Source of the DNA: JBOGED01 sp050743205
Lineage (GTDB): Bacteria; Actinomycetota; Nitriliruptoria; Euzebyales; Egibacteraceae
Reading direction: 5' to 3'
Assembly (NCBI GenBank): GCA_050743205.1
Contig: JBOGEA010000373.1
Span: 1-5,696 of the forward strand
Length of the DNA: 5,696 nucleotides
The notes below the pieces were generated by a model. It saw only the letters and a list, made by a program, of their open reading frames with translations, was not told the origin of the DNA and did not search any database. Shown piece after piece: positions 1 to 4,935 of this stretch. Position numbers and translations under genes: made by a program. Position 1 is the first letter of the stretch. Each line of letters starts with the position of its first letter.

Positions 1-389
1 CACAGGCTCGGCGTGGCCCGCACCGTTGAGGCCGGGGTGAGGGCGACCGCGAACATCGCGTTGGCCAGCGCGCATCCCACCAGCCCGCCGCTGACCTGAG
101 CGGCGGTGTAGGTCCCCAGCTCACGCGTTGACAGCCCGCCCAGCAGCCAGTCGGCCAGGCTGACCGCGGGGTTGAGATGGGCCTTGGACACCGGGCCGAC
201 CGCCACGATGATCGCGGCCAGGCCCGCGCCGGTGGCCACGGCGCTCTCCAGTAGCTGCAGGCCCACGTCGTGGGGCGACAGCCGCTGCGCGGCGATGCCC
301 GAGCCCACCACCGCGGCCGTCAGGAGCGCGCTGCCCACGGCCTCGGCCAGCGCCCGCCGAGCCAACCCGGTGCTGCCCGTCAGCAGCAT
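1..389 (-). CDS. MIP-family aquaporin/aquaglyceroporin (AqpS-like), C-terminus beyond the left edge
   Basis: Membrane channel of the major intrinsic protein family. In ars operons such channels (AqpS in Sinorhizobium) are known to pass arsenite. Seen: 129 codons are in the window. Residues 9-26 resemble the usual first-helix start of the family, with an early Arg-Arg and the stretch LAEAVGSALLTAAVVGSG. A second hydrophobic helix lies near residues 43-66. The first NPA half-helix box is HLNPAV at residues 71-76, followed by LADW. A further hydrophobic segment spans about residues 100-117. The second NPA box would lie left of the window. The ATG start overlaps the 3' end of arsR by 10 nt (ATGCTGCTGA), so translation is probably coupled and control is by the upstream repressor. 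A arsenate reductase gene might follow outside the window, but this is not seen. Family assignment is firm; the substrate is inferred from the arsR neighbour. Confidence 0.9.
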   Translation of the reverse strand, partial: MLLTGSTGLARRALAEAVGSALLTAAVVGSGIAAQRLSPHDVGLQLLESAVATGAGLAAIIVAVGPVSKAHLNPAVSLADWLLGGLSTRELGTYTAAQVSGGLVGCALANAMFAVALTPASTVRATPSL

Positions 390-700
390 GGCCGCCGGTC
401 CCCGCCCGCGGGCGGGGGCGTTGCCGCCAGGCCGGCCAGCCGCTCCGCGACCGCCGCCAGTGCCTGCGGGCGCAGCCGGTAGTAGGTCCACCGCCGGAAC
501 CGCTGCGACGTCACCAGCCCGGCGCGGCGCAGCACGCCCAGATGGTGGCTGACCAGCGGTTGGGCTGCCCCCAGCTCCTCCACCAGATGGCACACGCACA
601 GCTGTTCGCCGGCCAGCAGCTCGACGATCCGCCAGCGCAGCGGATCGGCGAGCGCCCGCAGCGCCGTCGGGATCGTCGTCGGGTCAGTGGCGGTGTCCAT
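380..700 (-). CDS. arsR: ArsR/SmtB-family metalloid-responsive repressor
   Basis: Winged-helix repressor expected to leave its operator when As(III) or Sb(III) binds. Counting from the ATG at 700 (106 aa), residues about 11-30 (ALRALADPLRWRIVELL) form the usual first helices. EQLCVCHLVEEL carries the Cys-Val-Cys pair (C35, C37) typical of the type-1 ArsR metalloid site. GAAQPLVSHHLGVLRRAGLV at about 44-63 is the recognition helix-turn-helix. An RFRRWTYYRL wing follows. The protein ends with Cys-Cys, which could add thiols; that is speculation. The start at 700 was chosen over the upstream start at 757 because the operator palindrome ends 2 nt before it and a -10-like TGATAT lies 8 nt upstream. 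A second ATG at 706 is also possible. No Shine-Dalgarno sequence is visible, so the message may be leaderless. The aquaporin gene follows with overlap. Confidence 0.93.
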   Translation of the reverse strand: MDTATDPTTIPTALRALADPLRWRIVELLAGEQLCVCHLVEELGAAQPLVSHHLGVLRRAGLVTSQRFRRWTYYRLRPQALAAVAERLAGLAATPPPAGGDRRPCC

Positions 701-701
701 A

Positions 702-735
702 CGCATCGATATCAATGGTGGTTGATATCGATGCG
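702..735. promoter_or_regulatory. ArsR operator palindrome overlapping the ars promoter
   Basis: A perfect inverted repeat has 14-nt arms at 702-715 and 722-735 (left arm cgcatcgatatcaa) around a 6-nt spacer, tggtgg. The core ATCAA-N6-TTGAT is the kind of dyad bound by ArsR/SmtB dimers. On the minus strand TGATAT (714-709) sits 8 nt from the ATG at 700 and may be the -10 element, giving a leaderless or nearly leaderless transcript that bound ArsR would block. TTGACC (744-739) resembles a -35 box but is 24 nt away, too far for this -10. It lies in a small 6-bp dyad (738-743/748-753), which might end transcription coming from the toxin gene. Operator call strong; promoter details weak. Confidence 0.85.
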
Positions 736-790
736 CGGGGTCAAGGCTGACCCGCAAGAGTTCACCGGCCGTACATCCTGCGCGTGGAAC

Positions 791-1138
791 TCAGAGCCCG
801 AGGTGCAGCCACAGGGCGTCGTCGAGCGCAGCCTGAAGGGGCGCTGGCAGGCGTCCGACAACCCGTCCGACCCGCTCGACGGCCACTGCTCGCACCTGTT
901 CCGCCTGCGCCTTCGAGTCGTGCCTCAGCCCGCGGGCCGCGGCCGGGAGGAGGACTTGGAACGGAAACACTCTGGCGATGCCAGTCGTCACTGGAACGAT
1001 GGTGACGACCCCCTGCCCGAGCCGATCGGCCGTGGCGTTGGCGCCGTCGTTGCTGACGAGCACCGCTGGCCGGCGCTTGTCGGCCTCAGATCCGCGCGCC
1101 GGTTCGAGATCGACGAGGAGGATCTCGCCTCTTCGCAT
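791..1138 (-). CDS. MazF/PemK-family toxin (endoribonuclease), full length
   Basis: Predicted growth-inhibiting mRNA interferase of the type II MazF/PemK family, 115 aa, which is normal for the family. It opens with MRRGEILLVDLEPARGSE, the usual first strand and loop, then KRRPAVLVSND with the conserved Arg-Pro. VVTIVPVTT is the central strand, and SKAQAEQVRAVAVERVG is the C-terminal conserved block. GGAAAG lies 8 nt upstream of the ATG at 1138 and is a fair ribosome-binding site. The upstream antitoxin frame is broken, and this same reading frame stays open back to the antitoxin ATG at 1363, so a 190-aa antitoxin-toxin fusion could also be made. No lesion is visible inside the toxin itself. 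Activity cannot be judged from sequence. The gene ends 55 nt before the ars operator, on the same strand. Confidence 0.85.
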   Translation of the reverse strand: MRRGEILLVDLEPARGSEADKRRPAVLVSNDGANATADRLGQGVVTIVPVTTGIARVFPFQVLLPAAARGLRHDSKAQAEQVRAVAVERVGRVVGRLPAPLQAALDDALWLHLGL

Positions 1139-1363
1139 CAGGCAGGCTTTCCAGTCCGTCAGCCGTGGTCGACTCCCACAGCTCGGCGTCTCCGCCTGCC
1201 GCCCACTCCTGGAACGCTTCGGCGTATGCGTCGCCAGTTGTGACGTGCGCAGCAGCATGACGGCCCGTTGGAGGACAGCCGATCGCGAAGCGATGCCTTG
1301 TGCCTCGGCGTACTCGTCGAGGAACGCGACGTCGTCGTCGCTCAAGCTCACACTGAGTTTCAT
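1086..1363 (-). pseudogene. Ribbon-helix-helix antitoxin of the MazF module, frameshifted
   Basis: Residues 1-39 from the ATG at 1363 read as an RHH antitoxin: MKLSVSLSDDDVAFLDEYAE (strand and first helix), then ASRSAVLQRAVMLLR (second helix). After TSQL the sense moves to another frame: DAYAEAFQEWAAGGDAELWE, then STTADGL, a typical toxin-binding tail for this family. The shift lies near 1233-1234 (CTGGCGAC) and fits loss of one base. Correcting it gives about 92 aa ending at 1086, overlapping the toxin by 53 nt. That overlap is longer than usual, so the tail may hold a second change. Uncorrected, the frame enters the toxin. On the minus strand TAGCTT (1375-1370) lies 6 nt before the ATG and could be the -10 of a leaderless transcript. 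A sequencing error is the main alternative. Confidence 0.8.
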
Positions 1364-1685
1364 CCCGCAAAGCTACCGGTATCCTTACTTCTCGGGCTAC
1401 CTGGTTGCGCTGTGGGCGGAGCATGCCTCCTCCTACCCCTTTCCTCCATCGACGTGCGCTTCCTCGTGTGCAAGACCCGCGGGCGGGTTCTCCACCGCCC
1501 GGCAGCGCCCGGCGCGGTCGCTGCACGCCCTGCCTGGTACGGGTGGCACGCGTGATGACAGGAGACGACCCTCGACGTGGTCGGGCACAAGCGCGATCGC
1601 CGCGGCGTCAACGCCGAGCGCACTGTCGAGTGGCCGGGCGGCAACGGGATGGCGTGGTGACGGTAGCCTTCGTAGTATTTCTGGT
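1364..1685. other. Intergenic gap between divergent toxin-antitoxin modules
   Basis: This 322-nt gap separates the starts of the minus-strand antitoxin (1363) and the plus-strand antitoxin (1686), so both promoters should lie here. A 7-bp perfect hairpin (1480-1486 with 1495-1501, 8-nt loop) has no T-run and is not a clear terminator. At 1559-1660 a plus-strand frame ends with coding-like text (VVGHKRDRRGVNAERTVEW) and strong G/C third positions, but it has no start; it may be the tail of a lost gene. Long open frames through here on both strands are typical of high-GC shadows. Nothing else is recognisable. Confidence 0.5.
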
Positions 1686-1688
1686 ACG
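1673..1688 (+). promoter_or_regulatory. Putative -10 element of a leaderless promoter for the VapB-like antitoxin
   Basis: TAGTAT (1673-1678) fits the actinobacterial TANNNT -10 pattern and is followed by 7 nt and then the ACG at 1686. This is the spacing expected when the transcript begins at the start codon. No good -35 hexamer is seen 16-18 nt upstream, and there is no Shine-Dalgarno sequence. The site supports 1686 as the ancestral start. Confidence 0.5.
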
Positions 1689-1952
1689 GCAAAAGAGAAG
1701 GCGACTATCACCGTTGACCGGGCGAAGGTGGACGAGGTCCGACGGTTGACCGGGGCCGCGAGCGTTTCGGCGGCCATCGACCTCGCGCTGCGCGAGCTGA
1801 TCCGCGTCGCGCGGCTCCGGCGGGACCTCGCTGCGTATGGCGCGATCGCTGTCACCGATGACGAGGTGGCCCTGGCTCGGATCACGCCCAGCTGGGTCGA
1901 CCTCGCCGACGACACCGATTGGGGTTCCCTGTACGCGGACGGTGGCCGGTGA
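1686..1952 (+). pseudogene. VapB-like (RHH) antitoxin with ACG in place of the start codon
   Basis: The reading frame from ACG at 1686 gives 88 residues. The first strand is AKEKATITVDRAKVDEVRRL, followed by TGAASVSAAIDLALRELIRV (helix pair), which is the usual layout of VapB-type antitoxins, with the common xGxxSxSAAIDxAL pattern. The acidic tail LADDTDWGSLYADGGR would be toxin-binding. No ATG, GTG or TTG occurs in frame within at least 80 codons upstream, and the expected Met-Ala-Lys-Glu start reads Thr-Ala-Lys-Glu, so a single T-to-C change probably removed the start. ACG can work as a rare start, so the gene may be weak rather than dead. Its stop TGA overlaps a GTG of the toxin gene (GTGA), which implies translational coupling. 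No other lesion is seen. Confidence 0.75.
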
Positions 1953-2282
1953 GCTTCCCGAGCCCGGCGCGGCGAGGTCTGGCTCGCCGAACTCGACAAG
2001 CGGCGCCCGGTGGTCGTGCTCACCCGTGACCCACTCGGCCGGCTCCTGCACTCGGTGATCGTGGGTCCGGTCACCTCGACGGTGAGGGGCCTGTCGACCG
2101 AGGTGGCGGTAGGCGACGACGACGGCGTCCGCGTGGATTCAGTCGTGAACCTCGACAACCTGCAGTTGCTGGAGCGGCGCCGGCTGCTCCACCGGGTTGG
2201 CCGCGTTCGCGACGCGACCCTCGTTCGGATCTGTGCGGCAATCGCCATCGCGGTCGGATGCGACGCCTCCGTGACCGAGTGA
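1949..2282 (+). pseudogene. MazF/PemK-like toxin with N-terminal frameshift
   Basis: Second MazF/PemK-like ribonuclease toxin, partner of the antitoxin just upstream. The GTG at 1949 overlaps the antitoxin stop and starts Met-Ser-Phe-Pro-Ser-Pro-Ala. The sense then moves to another frame at about 1966-1972 (GCGCGGCG), where it reads RGEVWLAELDKRRPVVVLTR, the characteristic first strand plus Arg-Pro loop. VGPVTSTVRGLSTEV and VNLDNLQLLERRRL follow, and the frame ends at 2282. Two bases appear to be missing, possibly one CG of a short CG repeat; repaired length is 111 aa. An internal GTG at 2010 would give 90 aa but lacks the first strand, and is unlikely to make an active toxin. A toxin disabled beside an antitoxin with a damaged start is consistent with decay of the whole module. 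Sequencing error is the alternative. Confidence 0.75.
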
Positions 2283-2379
2283 GCACCGCGGCGCGCGGCA
2301 TCCATGCGGGTGCGCACCATCCCCATGCCGTTGCGGCCGGACTGCGGCGCCGCCGACGAGGACACGTTCGCACTGCTCG

Positions 2380-2727
2380 TGGGGTGCGTCGCTCGCCTTT
2401 CCGGGTTGCCGGACGGTCGCGCTGCCCGCGTCACTGGTCAGCGTAGTCCGCGCCAGCGCCGAGGAATTGGCGAGCGGGCACTCGGTGACCGTGCTCCCCA
2501 CCGACGCTGCGCTCACACCGGCTGAGACAGCCGAGCTGCTCGGCCTGTCGTCATCCTTCGTCATCCGGCTCTTGGACGCGGGGGAGATCCCCTCACAGCG
2601 GTCGCCGCAGAGCCGACACCGGCGGATGCGTCTCGCCGACGTCCTTGCCTTCGCCGAGCGGCGGGACCCTCGCCGCGAAGATCAATCTCGCGATCTGCCG
2701 CTGTCTGGGGTCGATGCCCGGGCCTGA
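2380..2727 (+). pseudogene. Excisionase-type HTH antitoxin, degenerate left copy
   Basis: Close copy of the intact antitoxin at 4477-4932. Homology begins near 2380, and from 2413 to 2680 the two run at a constant offset of 2202 nt with few differences, including a run of over 50 identical bases from 2458. The frame gives TVALPASLVSVVRASAEEL, then LTPAETAELLGLSSSFVIRL, the helix-turn-helix, and HRRMRLADVLAFAERRD, the wing. The N-terminal third is missing, and no ATG or GTG lies in frame; only a TTG at 2467 could start a shortened 86-aa product. After residue pattern DPRRED the sequence jumps to PIN-gene DNA through a deletion and ends in unrelated residues at 2727. Probably dead, though a DNA-binding fragment from the TTG is conceivable. 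Confidence 0.8.
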
Positions 2728-2826
2728 CCCGGATGACCCCCCACGCTGCGGCTGCGGTCGCGCTGAGGCAGACGCGCTCGTCACGGCCGGCACCAGGGGA
2801 TTCACCGCTGGACTGCTCGCGGGGTG
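2681..2826 (+). pseudogene. PIN-domain toxin remnant (left copy, internal part only)
   Basis: DNA from about 2690 to 2822 matches 5158-5293 of the right-hand PIN gene, including gggtcgatgcccgggcctga and the block encoding PGPDPDD, which carries acidic catalytic-site residues of the family. Relative to the right copy, about 266 bp are missing at 2681-2689, removing the antitoxin tail and roughly the first 70 PIN residues. Small indels scramble the frame after DD. The frame encoding EADALVTAGTRGF ends at a TGA at 2825. Homology stops there, next to the tail repeat on the other strand. Not functional. Confidence 0.75.
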
Positions 2827-2836
2827 AGCGGAGCTG

Positions 2837-2920
2837 CCGCTCCCGCTCGTCCGGTGGGTCGCTCCGTCATCTCCCGCTGAAGGCACGCTGGATGGCCAGC
2901 TCCTCGGCGATCGTCGAGCG
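2837..2920. repeat. Tail repeat A (direct copy of 3507-3588)
   Basis: This stretch of about 84 bp is repeated in the same orientation at 3507-3588. The two share ccgctcccgctcgtccggtg and later gctgaaggcacgctgga, with a few substitutions and small indels between. On the minus strand it encodes the end of the unrecognised gene (IAEELAIQRAFSG). Relative to copy B it has one extra G, which creates the TGA stop at 2867. Confidence 0.85.
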
Positions 2921-3431
2921 TGCTGTCAGCGCCCCGTCTGCGAGAAGCTGAGGGCCACCCTCCCGCATCACCCCGAAGCCAGCCAGTTGCTCTCGGGGAT
3001 AACCATGATGATCTCGGTAGCGTTCAACGACTGGGTGGAGGACGAGCATCTCAGCGGTCAGCCCCATAACCGCTTGACGGTAGCTCGGTGTCACTGACGC
3101 CAGCACAACGGCGTCGGGCGCTGCGTCTCGAACGGCTGCTGTCAGCTCTTCGGGCCTGCTGAGACCTGCCTCTCAGATTCCACGAGGTCATAACCGGGGG
3201 AGATATGGACGATGCGTAACGGCCTCACGTCTGGCAACGTGTCAGCGGGGTCTCCAGCTTGCATGCTCGAAGCGCCAGCTCCCACACCATGGCCTCGTCG
3301 TACTTTCCCCGACTGTGCTGGATTTCCAGTGATTCCCAAAGCTGAACAGCCGAGTAGTCCCGGTAAGGACGGCGGGGATCGTAGTCCTGTTCGTTGCTGT
3401 GTGCCTGGTCTGCTCTTGTGACTGTGCTCAT
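2867..3431 (-). pseudogene. Unrecognised protein, twice frameshifted
   Basis: I do not recognise this gene. Starting at ATG 3431, frame 1 reads MSTVTRADQAHSNEQDYDP, then a Trp/Glu-rich stretch (YSAVQLWESLEIQHSRGKYD) to LETP. Near 3239-3255 the sense moves frame to DTLPDVRPLRIVHISPGYDL. Near 3169-3174 it moves again to LSRPEELTAAVRDAAPDAVV, then LASVTPSYRQAVMGL, HPVVERYRDHHGYPREQLAG, and ends IAEELAIQRAFSGR. Repaired length is about 188 aa. The proposed stitching rests on codon bias and on each frame starting sense where the other loses it. RIVHISPGYDL through DAVVLASVTP resembles an alternating strand-helix-strand fold, but no motif names it. A good promoter sits directly before the ATG. The last ~25 residues are duplicated upstream in copy B, which suggests a tandem paralogue. 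Confidence 0.5.
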
Positions 3432-3467
3432 AGCCGTCACGCTAATGCCTGGGTCAGACAGGATCAA
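3429..3467 (-). promoter_or_regulatory. Leaderless-type promoter of the unrecognised gene
   Basis: On the minus strand TTGATC (3467-3462) is separated by 17 nt from TAGCGT (3444-3439), which is followed by 7 nt and the ATG at 3431. TTGATC matches the first four bases of the -35 consensus and TAGCGT fits TANNNT. The spacing puts the transcript start at or next to the ATG. This is the best promoter match in the window and supports 3431 over the upstream start at 3467. Confidence 0.55.
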
Positions 3468-3503
3468 AGACCCCCGTCGGGCAAGGGCCTCGCCAAGACG
3501 CCC

Positions 3504-3640
3504 TTACCGCTCCCGCTCGTCCGGTGGCCGCCCCATCATCTCCGCTGAAGGCACGCTGGATTGCCAGCTTCTCGGCGATCGCCGATCGCGACGAGGCCCG
3601 TCCGTCGGGCCAGGCTGCATCTCGACCTGACGAAGTCGTG
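3504..3640 (-). pseudogene. 3' fragment of a paralogue of the 2867-3431 gene (tail copy B)
   Basis: The minus strand at 3545-3590 encodes SAIAEKLAIQRAFSG, nearly the same as the end of the 2867-3431 gene (STIAEELAIQRAFSG). In another frame the copy ends MMGRPPDERER and a TAA at 3504, which may be the ancestral C-terminus reached by a shift of one base. Similarity upstream to about 3640 is weak (a Met-x-x-Gly-Pro pattern). It lies immediately upstream of, and in the same direction as, the other copy, so the arrangement looks like a tandem duplication whose first member has been reduced to its tail. Confidence 0.55.
3507..3588. repeat. Tail repeat B (direct copy of 2837-2920)
   Basis: Second copy of the roughly 84-bp repeat. 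It has cggatgaa-free exact blocks in common with copy A, notably gctgaaggcacgctgga and ctcggcgatcg. The two copies lie about 670 bp apart in direct orientation and bracket the unrecognised gene, so recombination between them would delete it. Confidence 0.85.
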
Positions 3641-3903
3641 CGTGGCGCTGGGCGACGCGGACCGCCGGGCGTGCGTCTGCCCACGCCGCCCTCGATGACG
3701 TGAAGGCGCACGGGCTCGGGAAGTTCTCCCCGCAGATCCGCAAGGCGCGTTCGACGTTTCCGAGGGAGTGGACAGGCTGCGGCCCGTGGTGGAGTTGGAC
3801 GAGCGGCTCGCGCTGGCCCGGGAGCCCGCGCCTCCTGCCCGGTATGGCCGCCGCCGAAGCGTTCACCCGCCACGAGCCCGACGCCCAGCTGATCCTCCTC
3901 ACT
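3640..3903 (+). other. Coding-like relics in several frames, no intact gene
   Basis: No complete gene is evident in these 264 nt. Three plus-strand stretches read like protein with strong G/C third positions, each in a different frame: ALDDVKAHGLGKFSPQIRKA (about 3685-3747), GAFDVSEGVDRLRPVVELDE (about 3745-3805), and AAAEAFTRHEPDAQLILLTS (about 3845-3905). The first faintly resembles the C-terminus of the PIN toxin at 5430-5475, which also has GLGKF after a helix. The last faintly resembles part of a response-regulator receiver. Both resemblances are weak. Long minus-strand frames across this stretch look like shadows. Confidence 0.3.
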
Positions 3904-4300
3904 TCAGTCGAGGCGGCAGATGGCGGCGGGCGCGTCCACAGGCGCGCCAGCACCGGACGGCAAGTCCGGGCAGGCTCGCACATAGGGTCGATCACGGCCA
4001 ACGAACTGGTCCCACTCGTTTTGGGTCAGGTTGCGCTTGGCCAGCGTGCAGGCATGCCGAATCCACCCATCGACCGGTGGCCGGCCACAGCCGCATCGTG
4101 TGGTCGTAGCTGGCGGAGACGATCGTCTCCCCATAAGGGCTGAACCCCAGCCTCGAGACGATGTAGGTGTGGCCGGTGAGGGGCTGACCGATCGGCTTCC
4201 CGGTGGCAGCTTGCCACAGCCGCACTGTCCGGTCGTAGCTGGCAGAGGCGATCCTCGTGCCGTCCGGGCTGAACGCCACGGCGTTCACGATCTCGGGTGA
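3904..4300 (-). pseudogene. WD40-repeat protein, C-terminal fragment, frameshifted
   Basis: Two WD40 blades are clear on the minus strand. The first is VNAVAFSPDGTRIASASYD then RTVRLWQAATGKPIGQPLTG; the second is FSPYGETIVSASYDHTMRLW. After PATGRW the sense moves frame at about 4066-4078 and continues WIRHACTLAKRNLTQNEWDQ, then FVG, ending at 3904. That tail (ACxLAxRNLTxxEW, then a YxxxCP) is the usual C-terminus of large bacterial WD40 proteins, often with an N-terminal STAND/AAA or kinase module. Upstream the match stops after SPEIVNAV at about 4300, so the rest of a protein that is normally many hundreds of residues is gone. What remains is a scaffold fragment with no start of its own; a GTG at 4288 is only nominal. 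Confidence 0.85.
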
Positions 4301-4308
4301 TCTATAAG

Positions 4309-4334
4309 GTGTTGGGGAGACATTTCCCCAACAC
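4309..4334. repeat. Perfect 10-bp inverted repeat at the WD40 breakpoint
   Basis: Arms gtgttgggga (4309-4318) and tccccaacac (4325-4334) flank a 6-nt loop, gacatt. There is no T-run on either side, so a simple Rho-independent terminator is not supported. It lies within 10 nt of where the WD40 homology stops and about 140 nt before the HTH antitoxin. It could be a scar of a mobile element, an operator, or a hairpin that insulates the downstream module. Confidence 0.7.
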
Positions 4335-4476
4335 TGCCGTCGATGGACTGCGCCGCGCGGCGGCGACGAACAAGCCCTTGCTCAGCCGGTGTGCGTCCGC
4401 TGGGCTGCCCGCTGAGGTCCGATTCCGGAACTGAATTGAGCAGGGGTACACTTGTTGCGGAAATCGAGGTGGCGTG
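4335..4476 (+). promoter_or_regulatory. Upstream region and probable promoter of the HTH-PIN module
   Basis: TACACT at 4447-4452 fits a TANNNT -10 element, with only a weak TTCCGG (4423-4428) as a possible -35 at 18 nt. A GAGG at 4466-4469 sits 7 nt before the ATG at 4477 and is a credible ribosome-binding site, unlike the leaderless-looking starts elsewhere in the window. The plus-strand frame through 4335-4432 (LRRAAATNKPLLSRC) ends in a TGA and may be the tail of a lost gene; unrecognised. Confidence 0.4.
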
Positions 4477-4932
4477 ATGGCGAGGAACGGTGTGCTGAGG
4501 CAGGCGGTGCAGGTGCACGCGGCGGCCGATGAGGCTCGTTCGGCACGCAGTGTGGCCGAGGCGATAGCCGACGAGCCCATCGAGGGTGTGGTGCTCGTCT
4601 TCCCGGGTGGCCGGACGGTCGCGCTGCCCGCGTCACTGGTCAGCGTGGTCCGCGCTAGTGCCGAGGAATTGGCGAGCGGGCACTCGGTGACCGTGCTCCC
4701 CACCGACGCTGTGCTCACGCCGGTCGAGGCAGCCGAGGTGCTCGGCCTGTCGCCCCGGTTCGTCATCCGGCTCTTGGACGCGGGGGACATCCCCTCACAG
4801 CGGTCGCCGCTGAGCGGGCACCGGCGGATCCGTCTCACTGACGTGCTTGCGTTCGCCGAGCGGCGGGATCGTCGCCGCGAAGGTCGCCGTCAGATCGGTC
4901 AAGCAGTGGCCGACGCCGGCCTGCCGTACTGA
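4477..4932 (+). CDS. Excisionase/MerR-type helix-turn-helix antitoxin of a PIN-domain module
   Basis: Predicted DNA-binding antitoxin, 151 aa. Residues about 1-75 are a leader domain (IEGVVLVFPGGRTVALPASL, then a Ser/Glu helix). Residues about 79-105 are the helix-turn-helix (LTPVEAAEVLGLSPRFVIRL) and about 106-130 the wing (HRRIRLTDVLAFAERR), a pattern shared with phage excisionases and with antitoxins paired with PIN toxins. A basic tail (RRREGRRQ) follows. The start is the ATG at 4477, which has a GAGG ribosome-binding site; a GTG lies one codon upstream. The PIN toxin starts 3 nt after this stop, so the two are probably co-transcribed and the antitoxin likely represses the pair. This is the intact copy; a damaged copy lies at 2380-2727. 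The role is inferred from gene pairing and family. Confidence 0.85.
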   Translation: MARNGVLRQAVQVHAAADEARSARSVAEAIADEPIEGVVLVFPGGRTVALPASLVSVVRASAEELASGHSVTVLPTDAVLTPVEAAEVLGLSPRFVIRLLDAGDIPSQRSPLSGHRRIRLTDVLAFAERRDRRREGRRQIGQAVADAGLPY

Positions 4933-4935
4933 TCA

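Noticed and set aside
738..753. 6-bp hairpin gggtca/tgaccc as a terminator for the MazF gene
   Set aside because: The stem is short, has a 4-nt loop and no T-run. It is noted only as a possible part of the ars control region.
1480..1501. 7-bp GC hairpin in the divergent gap
   Set aside because: Such stems are frequent by chance at this GC content, and no T-run or promoter element accompanies it.
978..1685. Long plus-strand open frame leading into the VapB-like antitoxin
   Set aside because: It lies antisense to the MazF toxin and the RHH antitoxin, and its sequence is low-complexity Ser/Arg/Ala text typical of high-GC shadow frames. Only the part from 1686 shows a family pattern.
1433..2434. 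333-codon minus-strand open frame
   Set aside because: Arg/Ser/Thr-rich composition and exact antisense overlap with the VapB-like/PemK module indicate a shadow frame.
4302..4838. 178-codon minus-strand frame over the HTH antitoxin, with a similar frame at 2139-2564
   Set aside because: The two look alike only because the antitoxin DNA on the other strand is duplicated. The plus-strand reading has a clear HTH pattern, a ribosome-binding site and a partner toxin.
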